Assembly (NCBI GenBank): GCA_903945325.1
Contig: CAJAVE010000090.1
Location: 1-60,084, forward strand
Origin: an uncultured beta proteobacterium
Lineage (GTDB): Bacteria; Pseudomonadota; Gammaproteobacteria; Burkholderiales; Burkholderiaceae_C
Direction: 5' to 3'
Length of the DNA stretch: 60,084 nt
Each line of letters begins with the position of its first letter. The first letter of the stretch is position 1. Positions 7,938 to 15,158 of the stretch are shown here, in pieces. The notes beneath the pieces were generated by a model that saw nothing but the letters and a program-made list of their open reading frames with translations, was not told the DNA's origin and ran no database searches. The translations under genes and the position numbers were made by a program.

Positions 7938-9215
7938 ATGAGCGAAAGCACCCAGGCGCTGGTGCTGGGCATTGACTTTGGCACCTCCAACTCTGCCGCG
8001 GCACTGATTGGTGCTGACAGCCAGATCCATACCATGGCTCTGGACGGCACACGCGCCGAGATGCCCACCGCACTGTTCTTTGCCAGCGAAACCCACACCG
8101 TCTTGTATGGCTCCGAGGCCATGCAGGCCTACCTGAACGGCACGGAGGGCCGCCTGCTGCGGTCGCTCAAGAGCCTGCTGGGCAGCCCGTTGATGGACGA
8201 ATACACGGCAGTGAATGGCCAGAGCATGCGTTTCTTTGACATCGTGGTGCTGTTCTTCAAGGAACTCAAACGCCGCTGCGAAGCCCAGGCCGGGCAGCCA
8301 CTCACACGCGCCGTGCTGGGCCGCCCGGTGCACTTTGTGGACGACAACCCCGAGCGCGATGCGCTGGCGCAAGAAACACTGGGCCGCGCCGCCCGCGAGG
8401 CTGGCTTTACCGACATTGCTTTTCAGCTCGAACCCATTGCCGCCGCGCTGGACTACGAGCAGCGCGTGGACCACGAGACCACGGCCCTGGTGGTGGACAT
8501 TGGCGGCGGCACGTCCGACTTCACCGTCATCCGCCTGAACCCGGCGCGCTCCCAACAAAGCGACCGCACCGCCGACATCCTGGCCACCACCGGTGTGCAT
8601 CTAGGCGGCACCGACTTTGACCGCCTGCTGGACCTCTCCACCGTGATGCCACTCTTGGGCTACCGCCACATCGGCACCGGCGGGCGCCCGGTGCCTAACA
8701 GCGTGTTCTTTGACCTTACTACCTGGCACCTGATCCACCAGGCCTACACCCGCAAGGCCATGCACTTTGCCAAGGAATTGTGGACCGACTACGTGGACCA
8801 GACCCTGCACGCGCGCCTAATGGACGCGCTGGAAGGCCAACACGGCCACCGCATGCTGGCGGGGGTGGAGGCGGCCAAGATTGCCTGCTCCATCAGCGGC
8901 TCAGACGCACTGGTGGACCTGGACTTTCTGGGCCATGGGCCCAGCGAGCACCTGGGCGCGACTGTCACCGTGCCTGGCATGGCAGACAGCTTGCAACAGG
9001 CGCTGGGTCAGGTCGTGCAGTGCGCGCAACTGTGCGTGGAGCGCTCGGGCTTGCCCGCCGTCGATGCCGTCTACCTGACTGGCGGTTCATCAGCCCTGCG
9101 CCCGCTCATGGAAGCCCTGCGCACCGCTATGCCCGATGCGACTGTGGTCGAGGGCAACCGCTTTGGTGGTGTAGCCGCCGGGCTGGCGTATGCGGGTGCA
9201 ACGTTGCCAAGTTGA
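7938..9215 (+). CDS. Hsp70 family protein (YegD-like)
   Basis: A 425-residue member of the actin-like ATPase (Hsp70) superfamily that has the nucleotide-binding domain only. It has phosphate 1 LGIDFGTSNSAAA (residues about 10-22), phosphate 2 VVDIGGGTSDFT, and the adenosine motif VYLTGGSSALRPL near 375. The DnaK peptide-binding domain is absent, as in YegD proteins, so it is not a classical chaperone; the role is unknown. Fragments of a diverged allele of this gene occur at 10446-10606 and 11964-12066, and a dispersed repeat lies 11 bases after its stop. Confidence 0.92.
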   Translation: MSESTQALVLGIDFGTSNSAAALIGADSQIHTMALDGTRAEMPTALFFASETHTVLYGSEAMQAYLNGTEGRLLRSLKSLLGSPLMDEYTAVNGQSMRFFDIVVLFFKELKRRCEAQAGQPLTRAVLGRPVHFVDDNPERDALAQETLGRAAREAGFTDIAFQLEPIAAALDYEQRVDHETTALVVDIGGGTSDFTVIRLNPARSQQSDRTADILATTGVHLGGTDFDRLLDLSTVMPLLGYRHIGTGGRPVPNSVFFDLTTWHLIHQAYTRKAMHFAKELWTDYVDQTLHARLMDALEGQHGHRMLAGVEAAKIACSISGSDALVDLDFLGHGPSEHLGATVTVPGMADSLQQALGQVVQCAQLCVERSGLPAVDAVYLTGGSSALRPLMEALRTAMPDATVVEGNRFGGVAAGLAYAGATLPS

Positions 9216-9226
9216 CAGGTCAAAGT

Positions 9227-9275
9227 CACTATATTTTTGATAGCTGGTTGCGCAATATCCACGGGGGCTAGAGGC
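9227..9275. repeat. Dispersed repeat copy R1
   Basis: CACTATATTTTTGATAGC followed by TGGTTGCGCAATATCCACGG and GGGCTAGAGGC. It shares its core with copies at 10622, 11536 (inverted), 12078, 19753 (inverted), 31278 (inverted) and 49710 (inverted). This copy lies just after the Hsp70-like stop. The family resembles short intergenic repeats known from Comamonadaceae. Confidence 0.85.
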
Positions 9276-9366
9276 AAAAAACACCTGAAATGTCGTGGTG
9301 CTGTTCCTGCGCAGGTTCATGCGTTGCTTGTAACAATCAGTTTTTCTGCACAGTCATTGCTTGACG

Positions 9367-10374
9367 CTACGGGTTCATTTCCACGCGGTTGCGCCCCAGT
9401 TCTTTGGCGCGATACAGCGTCAGATCGGCAGTCTTGCTCAAGGTATCAGCATCTTTTCCATGTTCGGGGTAGATGGCGATACCCAAACTGGAGCTGATGG
9501 AAAGACGAATGTCTCCGATCATGAATGCCTGATTCAACGCATCACGAATCTTCTCGGCCACCAGTTTGGCATCCTGGGGGGCGTCAATCATGGGCAGCAA
9601 CACGACAAACTCATCGCCTCCTATGCGTGCCACGGTATCCGACTCCCGGACACACTGCACCATGCGTTCAGCAACACTGCGCAACAAGGCATCACCCACC
9701 GCATGTCCATAGGTATCGTTGATCGGTTTGAATTGGTCAAGATCAACAAACATCATGGCAAACCGGGCATTCTCCCGGCTCGCTTTTGCAATCAACTGCT
9801 GGATACGGTCACTCAGCAAGTACCTGTTTGGCAAGCCGGTCAGGAAATCGGTCTGCGACTGCGTGATGAGTTGCAGGTTGGCTTTCTTCAACTCTTCTTT
9901 GGTCAGCCTTTCGATGACTGAATAAAGATACATGCGCCGACTCGTGTAGGTGTTATGCCAGGCGATGAAAAGACTGATGAGCACAAATGGCAGCAAGGCC
10001 AACTGGTACACCGTCCACGCCATCCCTTCGGCACCCGACAACTTGAACGCATACAGCAAGAGGACAGCGGAAGTGAAGGCAACATATCCGAGCGCGGCAG
10101 AGAACCAGGTACGAATCCCCAGACTGGGGAACACGACGAAAATGATGCCCGCGTAGATGTAACTCGAAATGTGTTGGCTTTGCGTTCGCAGCAGCAATTC
10201 AAACCAGAATATCGTCCCTACGACGGTCGAGGCTGGAAGCAATAGTTCGAGCAATCCCACGTCATGCGACTGCCGGATGAACCAGAGGGTCGCGGGCAAT
10301 AGCGTGACATACAGGAAGCATCGGACGAAGATGGAGATTTGCCCGACATCGCCGAGAACGAACCAGTCTGCCAT
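9367..10374 (-). CDS. Membrane-bound diguanylate cyclase (GGDEF)
   Basis: It makes cyclic di-GMP from two GTP. From the ATG at 10374 the product is 335 residues: five to six hydrophobic segments in residues about 10-145, a short coiled linker (ERLTKEELKKANLQL), then a GGDEF domain from about 170 with DFLTGLPNR, the metal site DLDQFKPINDTYG, the product-inhibition I-site RESD (243-246) and an intact GGDEF (252-256). It should be active and feedback-controlled. The frame is open further to 10605, but beyond about 10446 it reads antisense Hsp70 sequence, so the true N-terminus is either this ATG or was lost at that junction. Confidence 0.85.
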   Translation of the reverse strand: MADWFVLGDVGQISIFVRCFLYVTLLPATLWFIRQSHDVGLLELLLPASTVVGTIFWFELLLRTQSQHISSYIYAGIIFVVFPSLGIRTWFSAALGYVAFTSAVLLLYAFKLSGAEGMAWTVYQLALLPFVLISLFIAWHNTYTSRRMYLYSVIERLTKEELKKANLQLITQSQTDFLTGLPNRYLLSDRIQQLIAKASRENARFAMMFVDLDQFKPINDTYGHAVGDALLRSVAERMVQCVRESDTVARIGGDEFVVLLPMIDAPQDAKLVAEKIRDALNQAFMIGDIRLSISSSLGIAIYPEHGKDADTLSKTADLTLYRAKELGRNRVEMNP

Positions 10375-10445
10375 GAGTTCGAATAGGGGCACCGCGCGGT
10401 CATTCAACAGCACGAGCCGTGGTATCGCACCCTGGAACAGGCTTC

Positions 10446-10606
10446 GAACCCCGAGCGCGATGGTCTGGCGCAGGAATCGCTGGGCTGTGCACTTTGCCAA
10501 AGAGTTGTGGACCGACTTGACCGACCAAACCCTGCACGCACGCCTGATGGACGCACTGGAAGGACAACACGGCCGCCGCATGATGGCGGGAGTGGAGACT
10601 GCCAAG
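10446..10606 (+). pseudogene. Internal fragment of a second Hsp70-like (YegD-type) gene
   Basis: Bases 10446-10485 match 8345-8386 of the intact Hsp70-like gene and then jump to bases matching 8759-8879. The end at GCCAAG then joins directly to the sequence that follows the parent gene's own GCCAAG near its stop. Two deletions therefore removed most of the gene, the second at a shared GCCAAG. Differences from the parent are mostly third-position changes (for example GCG/GCA, CTA/CTG, GGC/GGA), so this looks like a diverged homologous allele, not a fresh duplicate. Confidence 0.85.
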
Positions 10607-10621
10607 CTGACATGTCAAAGT

Positions 10622-10670
10622 CACTATATTTTTGATAGCTGGTTGCGCACATTCCACGGGCGCTGGCGGC
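10622..10670. repeat. Dispersed repeat copy R2
   Basis: CACTATATTTTTGATAGCTG then GTTGCGCACATTCCACGGGC, in the same orientation as R1 and joined to an Hsp70-gene fragment as R1 is joined to the intact gene. The end is degenerate. Confidence 0.8.
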
Positions 10671-10696
10671 ATATTTCATTGGAATTTATCGGCTAG

Positions 10697-10864
10697 CAAC
10701 CGGTTCCCCCAAGAATCGCGCTCAAGGGAACCATCGCTCCCGGGCTCCCACTGCTGGCATTACTGCAAGAGAGTGATCCGTCACTTAAAGCGCTAGAGCA
10801 GCGTGAAGCCACGCAGCGCGTGCGCCTCATGTCAGTCACGGAACTAAAAGAGTTGGACTTCTGA
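10697..10864 (+). pseudogene. Orphan C-terminal coding fragment of unknown family
   Basis: An open stretch of 55 codons without a plausible start ends at TGA 10862. It reads LPLLALLQESDPSLKALEQ and ends MSVTELKELDF. It has protein-like composition but I do not recognise a family. It lies between the Hsp70 fragment and brnT and is best read as the tail of a lost gene. It could also be chance. Confidence 0.4.
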
Positions 10865-10917
10865 CGGCATAGCACAGTGCGACCGTGAATTCCATGTGCC
10901 TCAAATAAGCGTACGAA

Positions 10918-10937
10918 ATACACACTATTATGTGTAT
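10918..10937 (+). promoter_or_regulatory. Palindromic operator and promoter candidate for brnTA
   Basis: A 7-bp inverted repeat ATACACA-CTATTA-TGTGTAT lies 11 bases before the brnT ATG and overlaps a TATACT -10-like hexamer (10934-10939). BrnA antitoxins are known to repress their own promoter together with BrnT. The position fits such a site, but binding is inferred. Confidence 0.5.
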
Positions 10938-10948
10938 ACTTTTTGCTT

Positions 10949-11227
10949 ATGAACTTCATCTGGGACGAGCCCAAGCGTCAATCGAACCTGAATAAACATG
11001 GCCTCGACTTTGCCGATGCAGCCAAGGTTTTCAGTGGTCCGTTGGTGCTATTCGAAGACCAGCGAGAAAACTACGGTGAGCAGCGCATGATCGGAATCGG
11101 GCTACTCGACTACCTCGTCGTGCTGATCGTTCATGTCGAATCGGACGACAGCATCCGCATCATCTCCATGCGAAAGGCAGACAGCGATGAAACAGACCTC
11201 TTCTACAAAAACGCAGGTTACTTCTAA
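10949..11227 (+). CDS. brnT: BrnT family toxin (RNase-type, DUF497)
   Basis: A toxin of the type II BrnT/BrnA system; BrnT is a RelE-fold ribonuclease. The 92-residue product starts MNFIWDEPKRQSNLNKHGLD, the hallmark of the family (WDxxKxxxNxxKHG), and continues with FEDQRENYGEQRMIGIG and IRIISMRKADSDE. The ATG at 10949 is preferred over a TTG two codons earlier. It overlaps brnA by 41 bases, the normal toxin-first order of this family. The full-length, motif-complete sequence suggests that it is functional. It lies in an accessory patch with gene fragments on both sides. Confidence 0.95.
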   Translation: MNFIWDEPKRQSNLNKHGLDFADAAKVFSGPLVLFEDQRENYGEQRMIGIGLLDYLVVLIVHVESDDSIRIISMRKADSDETDLFYKNAGYF

Positions 11228-11531
11228 CCAAGCGAGCGATGCCGTTAACGACGACGCGCCCAAGTTAACGCAGGCCAACTTTGATTCGGCCAAACTGCGC
11301 GTAGCGGGCCGCGATGTCAACCGGGCAGAGTGGCAGGTTGCCGTGCGCGCACGGGTAGGCAAGCAGCGCATCAACATCATGCTCGACGCACCCATCATCG
11401 AGCACTTCAAGGCGCTGGCGGGCGACCGTGGCTATCAAACGCTCATCAACGACTCGCTTCGGCGGGTGATTGAAACCGGCCATCTGGAAGCCGACTTGCG
11501 CCGCGTAATCCGCGAAGAGCTGTCGCACTAA
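11187..11531 (+). CDS. brnA: BrnA family antitoxin
   Basis: A 114-residue antitoxin that should neutralise BrnT and bind the operator. The N-terminal half is variable, Ser/Thr/Gln-rich, and would bind the toxin. The C-terminal half contains GKQRINIMLDAPIIEHFKAL and GYQTLINDSLRRVIE, a ribbon-helix-helix domain of the BrnA/DUF4415 type. The ATG at 11187 is chosen because it lies inside the end of brnT as expected; the frame is open to 11133. Confidence 0.92.
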   Translation: MKQTSSTKTQVTSNQASDAVNDDAPKLTQANFDSAKLRVAGRDVNRAEWQVAVRARVGKQRINIMLDAPIIEHFKALAGDRGYQTLINDSLRRVIETGHLEADLRRVIREELSH

Positions 11532-11535
11532 ATCA

Positions 11536-11581
11536 GGCTCTGGCCCCCGTCTGCATTGCGCAGGCTGCTATCAACTTCATA
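11536..11581. repeat. Dispersed repeat copy R3 (degenerate, inverted relative to R1)
   Basis: GGCTCTGGCCCCCGTCTGCA followed by TTGCGCAGGCTGCTATCAAC. It lies directly after brnA and before the hsdM-like fragment, and matches copies R5 and R6 in orientation. Confidence 0.7.
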
Positions 11582-11589
11582 ACATCTCA

Positions 11590-11925
11590 ATGCTTGACGC
11601 AGAAACCAAACGCCGCATCGACAGTTGCCGCGACATCCTGGTGGGGAAAGTGCCCGACCCCAAAGCCAGGTCGAGCAAATCACCATTGCGCTGATCTACA
11701 AGTTCATGGACGACATGGACGCCGAGGCCGAGGAGCTGGGCGGCACGCGCAGCTTTTTTGCCGGTGACTACGCCCGCTTTGGCTGGGCCAGGCTCATGGC
11801 GCCCGGCCTGGGCGGCTTTGAGGTGCTGGCGCTGTACTCTGAGGCGATCCAGAACATGCGCCAGAACCCCGGTGTGCCCGAACTGTTTCGCGACATCTTC
11901 AAAAACGCCTATACGTATAAATCAA
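11590..11925 (+). pseudogene. N-terminal fragment of a type I restriction-modification methylase (HsdM-like)
   Basis: The ATG at 11590 starts MLDAETKRRIDSCRDILVGK. A frameshift near 11670 (two bases missing between PDPK and QVEQ) separates this from QVEQITIALIYKFMDDMDAE and GGFEVLALYSEAIQNM to FKNAY at about 11920. This is the HsdM N-terminal helical domain; the SAM-binding and NPPF parts are missing. The frame then runs into a fragment of the Hsp70-like gene, giving a spurious chimeric ORF. It is a relic of a lost restriction-modification locus. Confidence 0.8.
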
Positions 11926-11963
11926 AAAAAGGATTCCACTCAACGCACCGTCGTAGCCGAGCA

Positions 11964-12066
11964 ATCCCTGCGCACCGCCATGCCCGATGCGACTGTGGTC
12001 GAGGGCAACCGCTTCGGCGGCGTGGCCGCCGGGCTGGCTTATGCGGGTGCAACGTTGCCAAGCTGA
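11964..12066 (+). pseudogene. 3' end of a second Hsp70-like gene copy
   Basis: These bases match the last about 100 bases of the intact Hsp70-like gene (9113-9215), in the same orientation and including the stop. All differences noticed are at synonymous positions (GCT/GCC, TTT/TTC, GGT/GGC, GTA/GTG, GCG/GCT, AGT/AGC), which points to a diverged allele. The repeat R4 follows as R1 follows the intact gene. Confidence 0.88.
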
Positions 12067-12077
12067 CAGATCTAAAT

Positions 12078-12126
12078 CACTATATTTTTGATAGCTGGTT
12101 GCGCAATATCCACGAGGCCTAGAGGC
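12078..12126. repeat. Dispersed repeat copy R4
   Basis: CACTATATTTTTGATAGC followed by TGGTTGCGCAATATCCACGA and GGCCTAGAGGC. Nearly identical to R1 and in the same orientation. It marks the right end of the accessory patch. Confidence 0.85.
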
Positions 12127-12177
12127 CTATTTGCCTTGTAATTAAGGCCACGCACCGCCTCCCGTTAAACTCTGTTC

Positions 12178-12594
12178 ATGGCCGCCTCCAACTCTCCCCA
12201 GCACTGGTTTGACCTGCCCCGTGCCCCTGCCCCCGGCACTGCTGTGGGCACCGTCGCCGAACTGCCTGACGGCCAAGCCACTCTGTTCGCACTGGACACA
12301 GGTGGTGGGGTGGCGCAACCCTTTCGCCTGTTGTTGCTGCGCGATGGCACACAGGTGCGAGGCTTCGTCAACCGCTGCCCACACTTTGGCGTGCCGCTGG
12401 CGGCAAAACAATCGTTGCTGATCTCAAAACCCGGCAATAGCATCAGCTGCAACGTGCACTACGCGCGCTTTCGCTGGTCTGATGGTGTGTGTGAAGCAGG
12501 AGAATGTGAGGGCGAGGGGCTGATGGCGGTGCCACTGGATATTTCGGCTGATGGACAACTGACCATTGCCGCAACGGGCAGGGGGTGCGATTGA
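12178..12594 (+). CDS. Rieske-type [2Fe-2S] ferredoxin-like protein
   Basis: A 138-residue single-domain protein with Rieske ligands: CPHFGVPL (C-x-H) and CNVHYARFR (C-x2-H). The spacing between the two motifs is a little longer than in many dioxygenase ferredoxins. No signal peptide or membrane segment is seen, so it is a cytoplasmic electron carrier or an oxygenase component with an unknown partner. Its TGA overlaps the nagA ATG by one base (TGATG), implying coupling, although no biochemical link to amino-sugar metabolism is known to me. Confidence 0.85.
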   Translation: MAASNSPQHWFDLPRAPAPGTAVGTVAELPDGQATLFALDTGGGVAQPFRLLLLRDGTQVRGFVNRCPHFGVPLAAKQSLLISKPGNSISCNVHYARFRWSDGVCEAGECEGEGLMAVPLDISADGQLTIAATGRGCD

Positions 12595-13724
12595 TGCGGT
12601 CTCTGGCTGGCAACATCCTGACGCCCGGGGGCTTCGTCAAAGGCTCCATCACCTTTACTGCCGAGGGGCGTATTGAAAAGATCCACGGCACCCCTGTCAG
12701 CGAAGACGCTGCACGCACATCGGGCAGGCCCCTGCTGCTACCCGGCTTCATCGACCTGCATGTGCATGGCGCCGGTGGGCGCGACATCATGGAAGGTGGC
12801 AGCGCCGCGCAGCGTGTGGCCGAAGTCCATGCGCAGCATGGCACCACCTCCATGCTGGCCACCACCATGACCGCGCCGATGGACGAACTGGTCATCGCCA
12901 TGCAGGGGCTTACCAGCATTTGCCAGCAGCGCCAAACCGGCGGCGCACGGGTGCTGGGCGTGCACCTGGAGGGGCCTTACATCAACGATGCCAAGCTGGG
13001 TGCCCAGCCTGCCTTTGCGCGCCCCGTTGCGGTGAACGAGCTGAGCCAGCTCAACCAGCTGGCACCCATTCGCCTGATCACGCTGGCGCCCGAGGTGCCA
13101 GGCAATATGGACCTGATCGCGTCGCTGTGCGATGCCGGTTACCGGGTGCAACTGGGTCACTCCATGGGCAGCTATGAAGACGGTGTGCAGGCGCTGGCAC
13201 AAGGCGCCGGCAGCTTTACCCATCTATTCAACGCCATGACCGGCCTGCACCACCGCGCGCCCGGCCTGGTCGGCGCAGCGCTGGCACATGCGCAGTATGC
13301 GGAGATCATTCCTGACCTGGTCCACGTGCATGCGGGGGCCATCCGCGTGGCGCTGCGTGCCATACCCTGCCTGTATTGCGTGAGCGACTCCACCGCCGCC
13401 ACCGGCATGCCCGATGGTGAATACCGGCTGGGCAGCCACACGGTCTACAAGTGCATGGGAGGTGTGCGTCTGCTTGACGGCACGCTGGCGGGCTCCACCC
13501 TGACGCTGGACCAGGCCCTGCGCAACCTGGTGGATACGCTGTGCCTTTCCATTCAGGAAGCATCGCTGCGCGTCTCCACCCATGCGGCGGACTATCTGGG
13601 CGTGGCTGACCGTGGCCGTCTGGCCGCAGGTGCCTGGGCTGATGTGGTGGTGCTGGACGGCGACCTACAGCTGCAATCTGTTTACGTTGAAGGGCATTCC
13701 ATTCAATACCCGCCCTCGAGCTGA
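12594..13724 (+). CDS. nagA: N-acetylglucosamine-6-phosphate deacetylase
   Basis: It hydrolyses GlcNAc-6-P to GlcN-6-P and acetate, the entry of recycled amino sugars into central metabolism. The 376-residue amidohydrolase shows the metal motif IDLHVHGAGG (about 57-66), HLEGPYIN, GHSMGSYEDG, FTHLFNAMTGLHHRAPG and the catalytic Asp in VSDSTAATGMPDG. The start overlaps the Rieske stop. With MurQ and a sugar kinase encoded further right it would complete MurNAc/GlcNAc use. Confidence 0.93.
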   Translation: MRSLAGNILTPGGFVKGSITFTAEGRIEKIHGTPVSEDAARTSGRPLLLPGFIDLHVHGAGGRDIMEGGSAAQRVAEVHAQHGTTSMLATTMTAPMDELVIAMQGLTSICQQRQTGGARVLGVHLEGPYINDAKLGAQPAFARPVAVNELSQLNQLAPIRLITLAPEVPGNMDLIASLCDAGYRVQLGHSMGSYEDGVQALAQGAGSFTHLFNAMTGLHHRAPGLVGAALAHAQYAEIIPDLVHVHAGAIRVALRAIPCLYCVSDSTAATGMPDGEYRLGSHTVYKCMGGVRLLDGTLAGSTLTLDQALRNLVDTLCLSIQEASLRVSTHAADYLGVADRGRLAAGAWADVVVLDGDLQLQSVYVEGHSIQYPPSS

Positions 13725-13828
13725 CGCGCCCTCCCCATTGACCCGGGTTATGAGACGCAGGCGTGCATTCATTGGATGGAATTGGCCAGACCCCTTACGC
13801 TCTTGTTCAATTATGGATACGGGCACAT

Positions 13829-15079
13829 ATGCAGCATGTCATGGTCATAGGGGGTGGAGTGGTTGGGCTCACAACCGCTTGGTCATTGCTGGAAGCGGGC
13901 TTTGAAGTCAGCGTGGTCGAGCGGGAAGCTGAACTGGCCCAAGGCGCCAGCCGCGCCAATGGCGGGCAACTCAGCTACCGCTTTGTGTCACCGTTGGCCG
14001 ATTCGGGCGTGCCACCCAAGGCGCTGCGCTGGCTGTTCGAACCCGACAGCCCGTTGCGCTTCAAGCCCGAGTGGAGTTTGCACCAGTGGAAGTGGCTGGC
14101 CGCATTCCTGGGCAATTGCCGCGCTTCCGTCAATCAACAAACCACGCAGCGGCTACTGGCATTGGGTGCGTTCAGCCAGACTGCGTTTTCAGAGCTGTAT
14201 ACCCATGCACAACTGCAAGGCGTGGCCTTGCGCACGCCCGGCAAGCTGGTCATTTACCGCAGCCCCGCTGAGTTCGCAGCCGTAGCCACCCGGCTGCGCG
14301 GTGACAGCAAAAATATCGAAAAGCTGCTGAGCTACCAGGAATGTTTGAGCCTGGAGCCGGCACTGACCCATAGCCCGGTGCAACTGGCTGGCGGCGTGTT
14401 TACCGCTGGCGAGGCAGTGGCCGACTGCTATGCCTTGTCGCTGCAGTTGGCCGAACGCTTGCGTGTGCACGCCCGCTTCAAGGGCTTTGTTCATGCGCAG
14501 GCACAAGGCTTTGTCATCCGGGACGGCAAGACTGTCGCCTTGCGCACGGACGTGGGCGAAATGGACGCCGATGCGTTTGTGATTGCAGCGGGCCTGCAGA
14601 GCCGTGCCCTGGCACTCACAGCAGGCATCAGCCTGCCGATTTACCCGCTCAAGGGCTACAGCCTGACGGCACCGATTGGCACAGCGCACAAGCCCCCCGT
14701 GGTCAGCGTGACCGACATCGAGAAGAAAATACTCTACGCGCAAATTGGCAGCACATTGCGCGTCGCCGCCATGGCCGATCTGGTGGGAGAAGACACCCGT
14801 ATTGACCCTGCACGCATGGCATCGCTGTACCGCTCGGTCAACGCCACATTCCCGCAGGCAGCCAACTACGAAGCATCCGAGGAATGGGCGGGCCTGCGTC
14901 CGGCCACACCGTCTGGCGCCCCCATTCTGGGCGCCACACCGGTGTCCGGCCTGTGGCTCAACGTAGGGCACGGCGCATTGGGCTTCACCATGTCCTTTGG
15001 CGCGGCGCGCATTGTGTCGGAACTGATTGCCGGGCGGAAAAGCCCCTTGAGCCTGGACGGCTTGCAGCTCAGGGCATAA
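13829..15079 (+). CDS. D-amino-acid dehydrogenase (DadA-like FAD oxidoreductase)
   Basis: A 416-residue FAD protein that should oxidise D-amino acids such as D-alanine to keto acids and pass electrons to the respiratory chain. The N-terminal Rossmann motif VIGGGVVGLTTAWSLLEAG is followed by ASRANGGQLSY, a DadA hallmark. The C-terminal RPATPSGAPILGATP and NVGHGALGFTMSFGA close the FAD site. The ATG at 13829 places the FAD motif at residue 6, as usual; the frame is open to 13763. In this setting the likely substrate is D-Ala released from peptidoglycan. It is convergent with the TonB receptor gene. Confidence 0.9.
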   Translation: MQHVMVIGGGVVGLTTAWSLLEAGFEVSVVEREAELAQGASRANGGQLSYRFVSPLADSGVPPKALRWLFEPDSPLRFKPEWSLHQWKWLAAFLGNCRASVNQQTTQRLLALGAFSQTAFSELYTHAQLQGVALRTPGKLVIYRSPAEFAAVATRLRGDSKNIEKLLSYQECLSLEPALTHSPVQLAGGVFTAGEAVADCYALSLQLAERLRVHARFKGFVHAQAQGFVIRDGKTVALRTDVGEMDADAFVIAAGLQSRALALTAGISLPIYPLKGYSLTAPIGTAHKPPVVSVTDIEKKILYAQIGSTLRVAAMADLVGEDTRIDPARMASLYRSVNATFPQAANYEASEEWAGLRPATPSGAPILGATPVSGLWLNVGHGALGFTMSFGAARIVSELIAGRKSPLSLDGLQLRA

Positions 15080-15080
15080 A

Positions 15081-15112
15081 AAGACCCGCAGGGCCTGCGC
15101 CCTGCGGGTCTT
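15081..15112 (-). terminator. Terminator between dadA-like gene and TonB receptor gene
   Basis: A 14-bp perfect stem AAGACCCGCAGGGC/GCCCTGCGGGTCTT with a CTGC loop. On the minus strand the stem is followed by TTTTTAT, so it is a good intrinsic terminator for the receptor gene. It also sits 2 bases after the dadA-like stop and could act on the plus strand. Confidence 0.85.
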
Positions 15113-15158
15113 GAACGGATTTTGAGAGCGCGGGGCTAGCCCCGCACCAATCCTCTTT

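Noticed and set aside
11625-12122. A 165-codon plus-strand ORF
   Set aside because: It is a chimera: a frameshifted HsdM-like N-terminal fragment fused out of frame to the 3' end of an Hsp70-like gene and a repeat. No such protein family is expected.
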